Assembly: GCA_027577595.1 (NCBI GenBank)
Contig: JANBRJ010000144.1
Span: 1 to 26,919 of the forward strand
Length of the DNA: 26,919 nucleotides
From: Coemansia sp. RSA 487
Lineage: Eukaryota > Kickxellomycota > Kickxellomycetes > Kickxellales > Kickxellaceae
Direction: 5' to 3'
Of the stretch, positions 1 through 8,580 are shown in pieces (the first letter of the stretch is position 1; every line of letters begins with the position of its first letter). The translations under genes and the position numbers were made by a program. The notes under the pieces were generated by a model, which was not told the origin of the DNA, did not search any database, and saw only the letters and a list, made by a program, of their open reading frames with translations.

Positions 1-2
1 TT

Positions 3-1650
3 TGGAAACCTGGACGAGAGTTGAAAGAGGCGATAAAGCACCGCAACACTGTTCTTCCAGTTATCACTGTGGGCGACAGGAACATCGGGGACATGCTTGA
101 ACCTGTGCTGACAGCATACGACAGCAACTACAAGCTTGAAGAGGAAGGCATTTATTACGATATCAAGGCTCATCCAAAAAAGCACTTCAAAGCATTCTAT
201 CGCTTGGCAGTGCTTCTTGAGACCAACGACAGTAGATCTTTCCAGTGTTTCCCGTTGCGGAAGTCGTTTGTGCCAATGCACATCGAAATTGACACCATGG
301 TATTATGTCGAAGCATAATGAACTGGAATTATAACGCAAAATTTCCCATTGAAATCTATTGGTATAGATTTCTCAACGAAAAATCGAGGGTACTACGGGC
401 AAAAAACGACTTCAGATTCTATGGCACGATACAGACTGATGGTGTGTCAGTGTCAGTGATCAAAAAGACTGCAAAGGCCAAAGAAAAAAGCAGCCGGAAA
501 GCAAAGAAAAGGGAGACTGAAGCAAATGCTGCCATTGAGACCAGCGGAAGGGGGCTGACAGCTCTAGCTGAGAGCACAGCTACTGGCTTACTGCCAGAGG
601 ACCAGCCCAAGAAGCGCAAGAAGCCCAGGAAGTGAGAAAAGCTAGGCGAAAAGAAGTCGGGTGAGTTCACATATATCCACGAGCTTTCGCCAGAGCAGCT
701 GGCCAACATGGAAAATCCGATTTTTGTGGATCCAGGTCGCCAGGACCTCGCCTTTGGCATGACACTTGAGAGCACCTCTGAAGAGAAAGCTCTTTTCCGA
801 TACACACGGAGCCAGAAAGCTAAAGAAACCCGGACAACCCGCTACCGCAAGCTGAGGGAAAAGGTCAAGAAAGAGCATCCAGACAGCAACGAGATCAAGG
901 CTACTGAAGCTAGATTGGCTGCTTTTTCGTGCACATCGATATTTCCAGGCAAATATGAGCAATATGTCAGGACGCGTGCTGCTGTTTGGCCAGTGCTGAG
1001 TAAATTCTACACGAACACCATGACCACCAGCAGGAATAGCAATAACCCTCAGCCAATTCATCGCAAGCTTCGGCAATCCGCCCACATCAAGCAGCAACAA
1101 GCCGATGAGAAGCTAGCAAAGAGCATTCGGGTGACATGCGACGATGAAAAGCCCACTGTGATCTTAGGCAACTGGAGTGCGCCAGTGGCTCACTACCATG
1201 AGCCTATACGGGGGGTCGGATTCCGGCGGATGCTGAGGAAGAAAGGGTGCCGAGTCTATCTTATTGACGAATTCAGAACATCAAAGGCTTGCCCGAACTG
1301 CCTCACTGGTACTCTCAAGCAGTTCCTGAAAGTGCCCACCCCGCTCCTACCAACGAAAGAAGATGAAAGAAGTCCTCTGCCACGGTCTCCTTAAGTGCAC
1401 CAACGAACTATGTATGGGGCCCGTGGAAGTGGATGGTGTTTTGACTCCTCGTTCACGCCTGTACAACCGAGATCTCGCAGCTGTTCTCAATTTCAGGCAT
1501 ATTTTCCATGGCCCTCGCGATCACGGTGATGCTCCAGAGCGCTTTTGTCGCAGTCAGTCTGCAGCCGTTGCCACCACCGATGAACAGCAGCCCAAGAAGA
1601 AAAGGAAGATGACAGCGGCAAAGAAAGCGGTGAGGACGAACAAATAACAA
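3..1650 (+). pseudogene. Fanzor-type (eukaryotic TnpB-like) RNA-guided endonuclease, 5'-truncated by window edge and decayed
   Basis: The reading frame is already open at the window edge, so the N-terminus lies outside. Visible Fanzor hallmarks, in order: a FPLRKSFVP...IDT stretch (about 252-297), FYGTIQTDGVSVSVIKK (417-467), a RuvC-I aspartate in FVDPGRQD (about 723-746), an IDEFRTS motif directly before a CPNC zinc knuckle (about 1264-1303), a second knuckle CTNELC (1396-1413), and the RuvC-III aspartate in NRDLAAVLN (1465-1491). The glutamate in DEFRTS fits the relocated catalytic Glu described for Fanzors. Basic NLS-like runs occur at 607-632 (KKRKKPRK) and near 1590 (PKKKRKM). The same frame carries an internal TGA at 633-635. 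Between the two zinc knuckles, around 1335-1345, coding potential moves to another frame. I therefore call it a pseudogene, although the catalytic motifs are all still recognisable. Such nucleases are known in fungi, often carried by DNA transposons. No transposase or terminal repeat is visible here. Confidence 0.85.
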
Positions 1651-1689
1651 CCATCACGACATTCAGCCAAGGTTATAGCCGCGGCAAAT

Positions 1690-1715
1690 CCTAGTTCTAG
1701 GACAGGATGCTGTCC
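1690..1715 (+). ncRNA. Two adjacent hairpins 3' of the Fanzor gene, candidate omega-RNA scaffold
   Basis: Forty bases after the Fanzor stop, CCTAG-TT-CTAGG (1690-1701) and GGACA-GGATGC-TGTCC (1700-1715) are perfect inverted repeats of 5 bp each. Fanzor and TnpB guide RNAs are known to be encoded at or just past the 3' end of the nuclease gene. Position and foldability are all that supports this call. Stems of 5 bp can occur by chance. Confidence 0.25.
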
Positions 1716-2030
1716 CTTTTGCAGGTAAGTGCTCGAATGAGAGCTGAAGAGATAAATACCCGTGGCTGCTTTTTGACAATGGTACTAATAATTTGTGTTT
1801 TCTCTTGTGTTTTCCTGTTTTGCACTGACGCATATGCTGCGCCAACCGACGCAAACGACTTGCTACGCCTGCGCAAACGACCTTTTCCTGGAACGCAAAA
1901 TGCATTATTGCTACCGCAAACCGTTCACCATTCGATGCGTATACATCCTTCTTATTCGATGCAACTGGTTTTGTACAGCACAGCAGATTCCCAACCGAAA
2001 ACCAAAATCTTCCATCCAATGCATCAGCCA

Positions 2031-2038
2031 ATCACGTG
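2031..2038. promoter_or_regulatory. ATCACGTG E-box-like site upstream of THOC1
   Basis: The palindromic core CACGTG is a known bHLH binding site (Cbf1/Pho4/USF type in fungi). It lies about 280 bp before the THOC1 start. The same ATCACGTG octamer recurs upstream of the NIPA-like gene (5456-5463) and in the AT-rich island (13705-13712). Function is inferred from the motif only. Confidence 0.35.
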
Positions 2039-2316
2039 GACCTGCACCCATACTCTCAGGCCATTTACGAGAGCTGAACCCGATCAATGGCCCAGATTTG
2101 TGTGCGTGTGTTTTTTTTGGGGGGCAGGATGCAAATGAAGGAAGCAGGTGTTTTATTTTTGTATTTGGCTTTTTTTTTATTTTGAAGTTGAAACTCTGGT
2201 CAGTTTATCCTTTTCTTAGTATTGCATCAAGCACAACCAGTTCTAAAAATACACACTCCACAGCATATCATATGCACAACCATTCTCTCTAATCCTTTTA
2301 TATCACAAAAAAAGAG

Positions 2317-4026
2317 ATGGATGGTCAGCAACACCAGAATTTAAGCTCAGCACAGCAGACGCGTATTCAGCAAGCAATCGTCAATACGCTCGAGGAGGAA
2401 CTGATATACGACCAGCAGCTAAACATCGAGGCCGTTGGGCGCATCACAAAGGAAATGGCCGATACCCAGTCTCAGACAAACGATGCGGGCCGACGGGACT
2501 TTGAATACGTGTTACATACGTATATGTTTGATCTCACACAGCAGCTGATACCTGCAGAACCCGTACCCACGACCCATTCTTCCGATGAGACCGCCAATGA
2601 TGGCAGCAATTCGGTGATATGCCAGATTCTGGCACTGATCGACATAATGTGTGTTCTAAGCGACAACGGAACAGTCGACGGTGCGCTTGCGTTCAATTTG
2701 GTTGAGGAGGCGATGGACATGGTCAGCATAACTGTTGCGCAGGAAATATTTGGCCACCTTGAGCGGCGCGCGCCGCTCATGCGCCGCAACATCATTGCCA
2801 CAGGCGGCAAAGGGATCGTGATGCTGAAGATGTGCAACAACTTGCTGCGACGTATCCCACACTCGACGATGAGCCAGTTTGCGGGGCGTGTGCAAACGTA
2901 TGTTGCAAACAGCTTCCCGTTATCCGAGCGCTCGGGTGTCAATTTACGTGGCGATTTTGACCAAAGCAACCTCCCGGCGCTAGCAGCCCCTGTACAGGAA
3001 GATGATCGCGACCTGTACCAAGCGTTTTGGTCGCTCCAGGAGTACTTTGCGAATCCGCAGAAGCTTGTAACTTTGGAACACCAGGAAAGCGGCGAGTACT
3101 CGATGGAAAGGTTTATCAAGGCAGCCACAACGACCATTGACGAGTTCCGCAAAACCAACACGACCAAATCGCAGCCGTTGGAGCTAGACTCGACGGGTGC
3201 AGAGACGCTAAAGTACTTGACAGCGCCAACGCTTTTGCGCATGCAGTTCTCGGACACTCTGTTCAAATGCCAAATCCTTTTCCAGCTCCTCATTTTCATA
3301 AAGTACGTTCTATCGATGTCGGGGGACCGCTTGCAAATGCTGAAGAAGACAGCAACAAACAAATTTGTCGTCAACGAGATTGTGATTTCGAGCGCAGACG
3401 ATGAGGCACTGCGCGAGCTGAGGAAGCGCGCAAACGGGCAGCTGGTTGTGGCGGCCAATAACCGTGGGCTGTTTAGCCGCACGTCACAGTTTGTGCTGTT
3501 CCACGACAACATTTGGTCCCGGTGGAAAGCCGAGTCGTGCAAACCGTTTGAGAAAGCATTGGACGAACAACAAGAGCAGGCTCTGGCTGAGGAGCTGCGT
3601 GCGTCGGGGCAGATGTTCCTGGACGCGCGTGAAGCAAGGTATGCAAATGCGTCAGGCTCGGATGTGGCACCCATGGGGTCGAGGCAGCTGGCAGACCTGT
3701 GGACAGTCAAGACCGAGGCGGCGGATCTGGTGGGGCTTGGGCGCGAGGTGTGTGCAATCGATGTTCTGGCGGCAATGAACAGACTTGATCTCTACTGTCG
3801 CGACGACGCGGACTACGACATGCTGACCACAAGCGAGCAGGAAAGAGCTGATGTGCTGCAATGGCGTGCGTTGCGATCGTCTGTGTTTGACAACATGTTC
3901 CGCACACTCGATCCGGCGTCAAAGTCGCTTGCAGTGCTTCGTGAAGAGGTCTTTCCAAAGGACGACGCTAGCAACCAGCATGACGATGGCAACGATCCAA
4001 ACTCCCCGATGGATGTAGAGAGCTAG
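2317..4026 (+). CDS. THOC1: THO complex subunit 1 (THOC1/Hpr1 family)
   Basis: The 569-residue product matches the THOC1 family along its length. Signals include an EEAMD...QEIFGHLE segment (residues ~129-148), a LLKMCNNLLRR-like core (~169-180), the highly typical SERSGVNLRGDFD (~203-215), and NIWSRWKAESC...F near 400-415. A WRALR motif lies near residue 516, as in the human protein. THOC1 is a helical scaffold of the THO/TREX complex, coupling RNA polymerase II elongation with mRNP packaging and nuclear export. The start is the first ATG after an A-rich leader. The acidic tail (NQHDDGNDPNSPMDVES) is low-complexity. It resembles metazoan and basal fungal THOC1 more than the divergent budding-yeast Hpr1. 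The gene converges on the NIPA-like gene with only ~135 bp between stops. No intron is evident. Confidence 0.9.
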   Translation: MDGQQHQNLSSAQQTRIQQAIVNTLEEELIYDQQLNIEAVGRITKEMADTQSQTNDAGRRDFEYVLHTYMFDLTQQLIPAEPVPTTHSSDETANDGSNSVICQILALIDIMCVLSDNGTVDGALAFNLVEEAMDMVSITVAQEIFGHLERRAPLMRRNIIATGGKGIVMLKMCNNLLRRIPHSTMSQFAGRVQTYVANSFPLSERSGVNLRGDFDQSNLPALAAPVQEDDRDLYQAFWSLQEYFANPQKLVTLEHQESGEYSMERFIKAATTTIDEFRKTNTTKSQPLELDSTGAETLKYLTAPTLLRMQFSDTLFKCQILFQLLIFIKYVLSMSGDRLQMLKKTATNKFVVNEIVISSADDEALRELRKRANGQLVVAANNRGLFSRTSQFVLFHDNIWSRWKAESCKPFEKALDEQQEQALAEELRASGQMFLDAREARYANASGSDVAPMGSRQLADLWTVKTEAADLVGLGREVCAIDVLAAMNRLDLYCRDDADYDMLTTSEQERADVLQWRALRSSVFDNMFRTLDPASKSLAVLREEVFPKDDASNQHDDGNDPNSPMDVES

Positions 4027-4161
4027 TCAGACAGTGGTTCCCGGAGCAAGATAGCGGGCTATTGTGCCTTATCTGTATTAAGTGTAGAAAATAAGAAGTA
4101 GAAAACATTTGTCATGGTGCACAAGGGAAGAGAGAAGGAAAGGCCGGCCAGTTTTGATTTG

Positions 4162-5328
4162 CTACAAAGTCTTCAGGCCAAGGTTTTCCTTGTGGAGCTT
4201 GATATGCGACGGCAGAACAACGGGCCGAGCCTTCTGCAGAAACCTTGAACCATAGAGAATAAGCGCAATGCCGACAGAAAAGACCGAGAAGAAGAGCACG
4301 GCGTGGGCCAATCCGTCAAGCTCCTTAAACAGAAAAAGCCCCGCCAGCGTAGCCACAACATTGAACGTGGCAAAGAACACTGGCTGGAACTGCATGACCG
4401 AGTACCTGCCCAGCGCCTGCTGCCGGAACGACTCTTGCCCGACAATAGAGATCCCCATGACGACGCCTGCGAGGATCTGGGGCCCTGTCAGGAACAGAAC
4501 TAGCGGCCGCGCCAACTGCGCTTGCATTGCGCCGTAGAACACAATGTCGGCCGGGTTCGGAATGGCAGAGAACGTCATCTTCAGCCGCATAAATGTGGTC
4601 AGGATCTTTGACACCATCACATTCATCGCCCCGAACAGCGACGCAACCACCACGAACAGAAACAGCGACTGGCGTCCAGAGCGGATCATCGATATCAGCA
4701 CCGCCTGTACAATGTACAGCGTGCCAAAGAGCCCGAGGATCCCCGACATCGACACGAGCTCGACAAACTGCAGCACGTCAGCGGCAGCAGACTTGCGCGG
4801 CGCAACCAGCAAGATCAGTCCAACGCCGGCCATGATCACGCTGAACCCGTACCGCTGGTTGCGCGTGATCCGCTCACCAATGAACCGCTCAGCCAGCACA
4901 AGGTTAACAAGCACAGAGATAATACCCAGTGGCGCAACCACCGATGCCGACAGATACGAAAGCGCCACCGAGTTCCCGAATATCTCGCCAGCGTAGTTCA
5001 GCAACAGCCCAAGGACCCACGTCTTGCTAGTGTATCGCGCCCTAGGCCCCTCCTGTGCTGCGTGGGTGTTTGCACGGCTGCCAATACGAGCGGATGCCGA
5101 TGTGGACCCGCTTCGCGACCGCATATCCAAGGCGCTTGTATGTCTCAATGCCGCATTACCTGTGCTGGTGCTGCTCCCTGTGAACATGTCTCCTCCCTCG
5201 AGCCCTAGCTCACGCTGTGCTTCCCACTCGCGCTCCAGCTTGTTCAACGCATACTTTTGCATGCACTGCCCGCCACCAATCACCACATTGCCCAGAAGCG
5301 CTGCACTGAATCCGATAAGGTAGCTCAT
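4162..5328 (-). CDS. NIPA-type magnesium transporter (DUF803/Mg_trans_NIPA), multi-pass membrane protein
   Basis: From the ATG at 5328 the product has 388 residues, opening MSYLIGFSAALLGNVVIGGGQCMQKYA. That matches the first transmembrane helix and QKY motif of NIPA proteins. Later helices include KTWVLGLLLNYAGEIFGNSVAL, ASVVAPLGIISVLVNLVLAERF and a C-terminal FFSVFSVGIALILYGSRF. The sequence order (helix 1, long loop, GE.gN..A.., APLG..sv..n..l.) is diagnostic. A Ser/Thr/Arg-rich insert of about 80 residues separates helices 1 and 2 and is longer than in animal NIPAs. The frame stays open 47 codons upstream to 5469, but that extension (MSHVIYLFLKGYRIL...) precedes the family's normal start, so I chose 5328. 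NIPA proteins move Mg2+ in endosomal or plasma membranes. The gene shares a 415-bp divergent promoter with NOG1. Confidence 0.85.
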   Translation of the reverse strand: MSYLIGFSAALLGNVVIGGGQCMQKYALNKLEREWEAQRELGLEGGDMFTGSSTSTGNAALRHTSALDMRSRSGSTSASARIGSRANTHAAQEGPRARYTSKTWVLGLLLNYAGEIFGNSVALSYLSASVVAPLGIISVLVNLVLAERFIGERITRNQRYGFSVIMAGVGLILLVAPRKSAAADVLQFVELVSMSGILGLFGTLYIVQAVLISMIRSGRQSLFLFVVVASLFGAMNVMVSKILTTFMRLKMTFSAIPNPADIVFYGAMQAQLARPLVLFLTGPQILAGVVMGISIVGQESFRQQALGRYSVMQFQPVFFATFNVVATLAGLFLFKELDGLAHAVLFFSVFSVGIALILYGSRFLQKARPVVLPSHIKLHKENLGLKTL

Positions 5329-5743
5329 CTCGACAAGGTGAATATTAAGAATGCTAGTACTAACAAAGCTTGTTGCTGTGAAATTAGAATAGACTCCGAA
5401 GGGAAAAGGTTGTTCAAAAGATGGGAGGATGCGATATCCCTTCAGAAATAGGTAAATCACGTGCGACAAATCACACGGCTTTGCAGATATTGGAACCTAC
5501 TGCGTGATCGGCATGGCTTGATCCAGAGCCCTCAGTATATCAAATCTACTCAAGCAAGGAAAAAAATTTTAAAACCTTTTTGGATCATGAAAAAAAAAAT
5601 GAAAACCACAGATTCCAAGTGTCTCTCTATCACTTTGCCTCTTCTGTAACCTAAAAAATATTTCCTCTCCACCTTTTTTTTTTTAGCCTTGTTTCTATAC
5701 AACCTCTATTTTTTTTTAAAAAAAGGTATAGTTTGTTTTAATC
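5329..5743. promoter_or_regulatory. Divergent promoter between NIPA-like gene and NOG1
   Basis: This 415-bp spacer holds a CACGTG site (GGTAAATCACGTG, 5451-5463) about 125 bp from the NIPA-like start. On the NOG1 side are A/T homopolymer tracts, including AAAAAAATTTTAAAA (about 5560-5574). That A-run/T-run junction resembles the RRPE element of ribosome-biogenesis genes, which would suit NOG1, but the sequence is so A/T-skewed that the match may be fortuitous. Long T-runs at 5674-5685 and 5710-5717 precede the NOG1 ATG. Confidence 0.5.
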
Positions 5744-7669
5744 ATGGCATCCATATACAACTTTAAGCGCATTGCGCCGGTTCCCGATGCCAACGACTTC
5801 CTAGACATTGTGCTGTCGAAGACGCAGCGCAAGACGCCGACGGTAATACATCCAGGGTACAAGATCACACGTATCCGGCAGTTCTACATGCGCAAAGTGC
5901 GGTTCACGCAAGACACGTTTGATGAGAAGCTTCGGAGCATCTTAGAGGAGTTCCCCGTGCTTGACAATGTGCATCCGTTCTACGCCGACCTGATGAACGT
6001 CCTGTATGACAAGGACCACTACAAGCTGGCGCTGGGCCAAATTAACACGGCCAAGCACCTGATAGACGCTGTGGGTAAGGACTACGTGCGGCTGCTCAAG
6101 TTCGGCGACTCGCTGTACCGGTGCAAGCAGCTGAAGCGCGCAGCAATCGGTCGCATGGCAACCATAATGAAGCGCCAGAAGGACTCGCTGAGCTACCTGG
6201 AGCAAGTGAGGCAGCATTTGGGGCGTCTGCCTACCATTGACCCGAACACGCGCACGCTGATTGTGTGCGGGTACCCGAATGTCGGCAAATCGTCGTTTAT
6301 GAACAAGGTGACCAGAGCCGACGTCGACGTGCAGCCTTATGCGTTCACGACAAAGTCGCTGTTTGTCGGGCACATGGACTACAAGTACCTGCGCTGGCAG
6401 GTGATCGACACGCCGGGAATCCTGGACCACCCGCTTGAGGACCGCAACACCATCGAGATGCAGTCCATCACGGCACTGGCCCACCTGCGTGCCGCCGTGA
6501 TGTTCTTCATCGACCTGTCGGGCCAGTGCGGATACTCGATTCAAGAGCAGGTCAGCCTGTTCAATTCGATCAAGCCCCTGTTTGCCAACAAGCCGACGCT
6601 GCTGGTCATCTCAAAGACCGACGTATGCACGCTTGACGATGTCAGCGCCGAGGACCGTGCGCTGATCGAGGCCGTCAAGAACGAAGGAGGCGTTGACATT
6701 TCGCAGCTCAGCTCGTACCTGGACACGGGAATCATCGAGACGCGCAACCTTGCGTGCGACAAGCTTCTGCAGCAGCGTGTGGAGATGAAGCTGAAGGGCC
6801 AGAAGGTTGCCAACGTGCTCAACAAGCTGAATGTTGCGCAGCCAGGTCGTCGTGATACGGTTGAGCGGCCGGCGCATATCCCCGATGCCGTGGCCAAGCG
6901 CCGCAAGTACGATCCGATGGACCCGGATCGCCGGATACTGGAGCGCGATCTGGAAGCAGCCGGTGGCGGTGCTGGCGTGTACAGCATCGATCTGAACAAG
7001 AGGTACATGCTAGGCTCGGACGACTGGAAGTACGACGTCATCCCCGAGATCATGGATGGAAAGAACGTCGCCGACTTTGTGGACCCTGCCATAGACGAGA
7101 AGCTTGCGGAACTGGAGCGCGAGGAGGAGCGGCTCGAGGCTGAGGGCATGTATGACTCGCCCGATGACGAAGAAGAAGACAACGAGGAGGAGAAGCGCAT
7201 CCGCGACCTCGCGCGCCGCATCCGCGAGAAGAAGCAGCTTATTGCGCAAGACGCTCGCATCAACAACGTCAACCGTGCCACGCTCAACTCCAAGCAAAAG
7301 GCCGCTGCCTCGACCTCGGCGGAGTTTGCCGAGCATCTGCGTAAGCTGGGGCTCAACTCGAGTGACGCCGAGAGCACGGCTGAGCGCATTGGCAGGAAGC
7401 GCGGGAGGTCAGAGTCCCGCGATCCCGCCATGCTTCTTGCCAGGTCGTCGAGCTTGGCCGCTCGTGCCGTCTCGGTCATTCGCGACAGATCGACCCTGGG
7501 TTTCAGCGATGCACAGCAGCGTCTCAGCGCAAACAAGAAGCGCATCATTGCCCAGCGCCGCATGGCTCGTACCGGCAAGGCGGGCGAGGGCGACCGTTCA
7601 ATCAGCACCAAGATGCCCAAGCACTTGTTTTCTGGAAAGCGTGGCATTGGTACTGCCAGCCATCGCTGA
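5744..7669 (+). CDS. NOG1: Nucleolar GTP-binding protein 1 (Nog1), 60S ribosome assembly GTPase
   Basis: The 641-residue product is collinear with Nog1. The N-terminal helical domain carries LSKTQRKTPTVIHPGYKITRIR (residues 24-45). The GTPase domain has the P-loop GYPNVGKSS (176-184), switch I YAFTTKSLFVGH (199-210) and DTPGILD (222-228). The Nog1-specific tail ends KHLFSGKRGIG (about 625-635), as in yeast. Nog1 binds pre-60S particles in nucleolus and nucleoplasm and acts with Nog2 and Rlp24. Unusually, the G4 motif reads SKTD at 290-293 (codons from 6611) where yeast has NKTD; Asn in this motif normally contacts the guanine base. An acidic stretch (DDEEEDNEEE, ~474-483) and a basic coiled region follow. 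The start matches family length (yeast 647). No intron. It converges with the unknown gene at 7819-8580. Confidence 0.95.
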   Translation: MASIYNFKRIAPVPDANDFLDIVLSKTQRKTPTVIHPGYKITRIRQFYMRKVRFTQDTFDEKLRSILEEFPVLDNVHPFYADLMNVLYDKDHYKLALGQINTAKHLIDAVGKDYVRLLKFGDSLYRCKQLKRAAIGRMATIMKRQKDSLSYLEQVRQHLGRLPTIDPNTRTLIVCGYPNVGKSSFMNKVTRADVDVQPYAFTTKSLFVGHMDYKYLRWQVIDTPGILDHPLEDRNTIEMQSITALAHLRAAVMFFIDLSGQCGYSIQEQVSLFNSIKPLFANKPTLLVISKTDVCTLDDVSAEDRALIEAVKNEGGVDISQLSSYLDTGIIETRNLACDKLLQQRVEMKLKGQKVANVLNKLNVAQPGRRDTVERPAHIPDAVAKRRKYDPMDPDRRILERDLEAAGGGAGVYSIDLNKRYMLGSDDWKYDVIPEIMDGKNVADFVDPAIDEKLAELEREEERLEAEGMYDSPDDEEEDNEEEKRIRDLARRIREKKQLIAQDARINNVNRATLNSKQKAAASTSAEFAEHLRKLGLNSSDAESTAERIGRKRGRSESRDPAMLLARSSSLAARAVSVIRDRSTLGFSDAQQRLSANKKRIIAQRRMARTGKAGEGDRSISTKMPKHLFSGKRGIGTASHR

Positions 7670-7818
7670 AAACAGGAAAAAAAAGCTTTCTATTTTTCTT
7701 GTGCCAACCCTTTTCCCACTCCCTCTTTTCGATGGATATGAACTTTGGGAGGTTTCCTTTTCATTGTTTTTTTCTATTTACAAATTTCTACCTTTATGGA
7801 TTTATATAAAACCCATCC

Positions 7819-8580
7819 CTAGTCAATATCCATGGATGATGACGACGATGTGTCTTTTCCGTTGAGCTTTTGTGGTGTATAGAGCACCACCATTGCATTG
7901 TTGCTGTGTCTGTTGGGAGACGATTCGTTCTTGTGCTCTTCGTCCGATTCTTTCGTCAGTTCCTTTTTCATTTTGAGAGGATGAGGATATATCGCCGCGT
8001 TGCTGTAGCTGGGCAGAAACGCCTGTGCTCGCACGCTTAACGGGATATCAATTACGGAAAATATGGGCAAATCATTCGATCTGTCATCAATATGATCGCC
8101 ATCATGGCTGTCCCTGTTACCTTTGGAGCTATTTTGCTGATCGAAGATCTCCGGTTCCGATTGCGCTTGCAGCATTGTGGGGTCTGTGAGTGCCTGTGTT
8201 TCTGTTGGTATTTCAGCTTCTGCTGGTGGGTGCCGGTTTGTTCTCCGCGTCTTTGAAACCCTTGCTATTTCTCTAGCATCCTCTTCCATTTCTTGACTCT
8301 CACCATTGTCATAGTCCGCCATGCGCTTTTTGCCTCTTCTATCGCCGGGTGCGAAAATACTAGACTCCGTTTTGTTGGTTCGTCGTCTTCTTTTTGGCGG
8401 CTGCTGTAGTTGTAGCAGAGTGTCGTCATCAAATATTGTGTACCCATCATTGTCACTATGTCCGTCGGTACCAAGCGATAAAGCGCTTACCTGTTGTCCC
8501 GTTTGCTGCGAAAACGTAGGTGCGCTAGATAGGCAAGAAGAGCCGTGCTTGCGCTTTGGTCGTGTTTCTACGCCATGCAT
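7819..8580 (-). CDS. Uncharacterised low-complexity, probably nuclear protein
   Basis: The ATG-initiated frame of 253 codons is on the minus strand, convergent with NOG1 (149 bp between stops). I do not recognise the family. It is hydrophilic and rich in Ser, Asp, Glu, Gln and Arg. Basic clusters RPKRKH (residues 7-12) and PPKRRRRTNK (61-70) look like nuclear localisation signals. There is an acidic patch (ESQEMEEDAREI, ~94-105), and the C-terminus has a hydrophobic NNAMVVLYTPQ strand followed by SSSSSMDID. No membrane segment or catalytic motif is seen. The order basic N-terminus, disordered middle and short conserved-looking C-terminal strand would suit a nuclear adaptor or regulator, but this is guesswork. 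Length and base composition like its neighbours support a real gene. Confidence 0.6.
   Translation of the reverse strand: MHGVETRPKRKHGSSCLSSAPTFSQQTGQQVSALSLGTDGHSDNDGYTIFDDDTLLQLQQPPKRRRRTNKTESSIFAPGDRRGKKRMADYDNGESQEMEEDAREIARVSKTRRTNRHPPAEAEIPTETQALTDPTMLQAQSEPEIFDQQNSSKGNRDSHDGDHIDDRSNDLPIFSVIDIPLSVRAQAFLPSYSNAAIYPHPLKMKKELTKESDEEHKNESSPNRHSNNAMVVLYTPQKLNGKDTSSSSSMDID

Larger units (their letters stand above)
1651..2316. other. Intergenic spacer after the Fanzor relic, upstream of THOC1
   Basis: This 666-base stretch has no credible gene; the open frames in it are low-complexity and lack family signal. The first ~70 bases can form two adjacent short hairpins (described separately). The remainder includes an ATCACGTG motif at 2031-2038, a T-run next to a G-run near 2108-2125, and an AT-rich stretch with TATA-like sequence near 2297-2303. 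That makes the right half the likely THOC1 promoter. Confidence 0.5.

Noticed and set aside
2472-3710. Long minus-strand frame of 412 codons opposite THOC1
   Set aside because: It lies entirely inside the strongly supported THOC1 gene and translates to Ser/Cys/Arg-rich sequence typical of an antisense shadow.
5329-5469. 47-codon N-terminal extension of the NIPA-like gene
   Set aside because: The family starts at the first helix (MSYLIG...); the extension overlaps the divergent promoter including the CACGTG site.
6541-7647. Minus-strand frame of 368 codons opposite NOG1
   Set aside because: Ser/Arg-rich antisense shadow of the NOG1 coding sequence.
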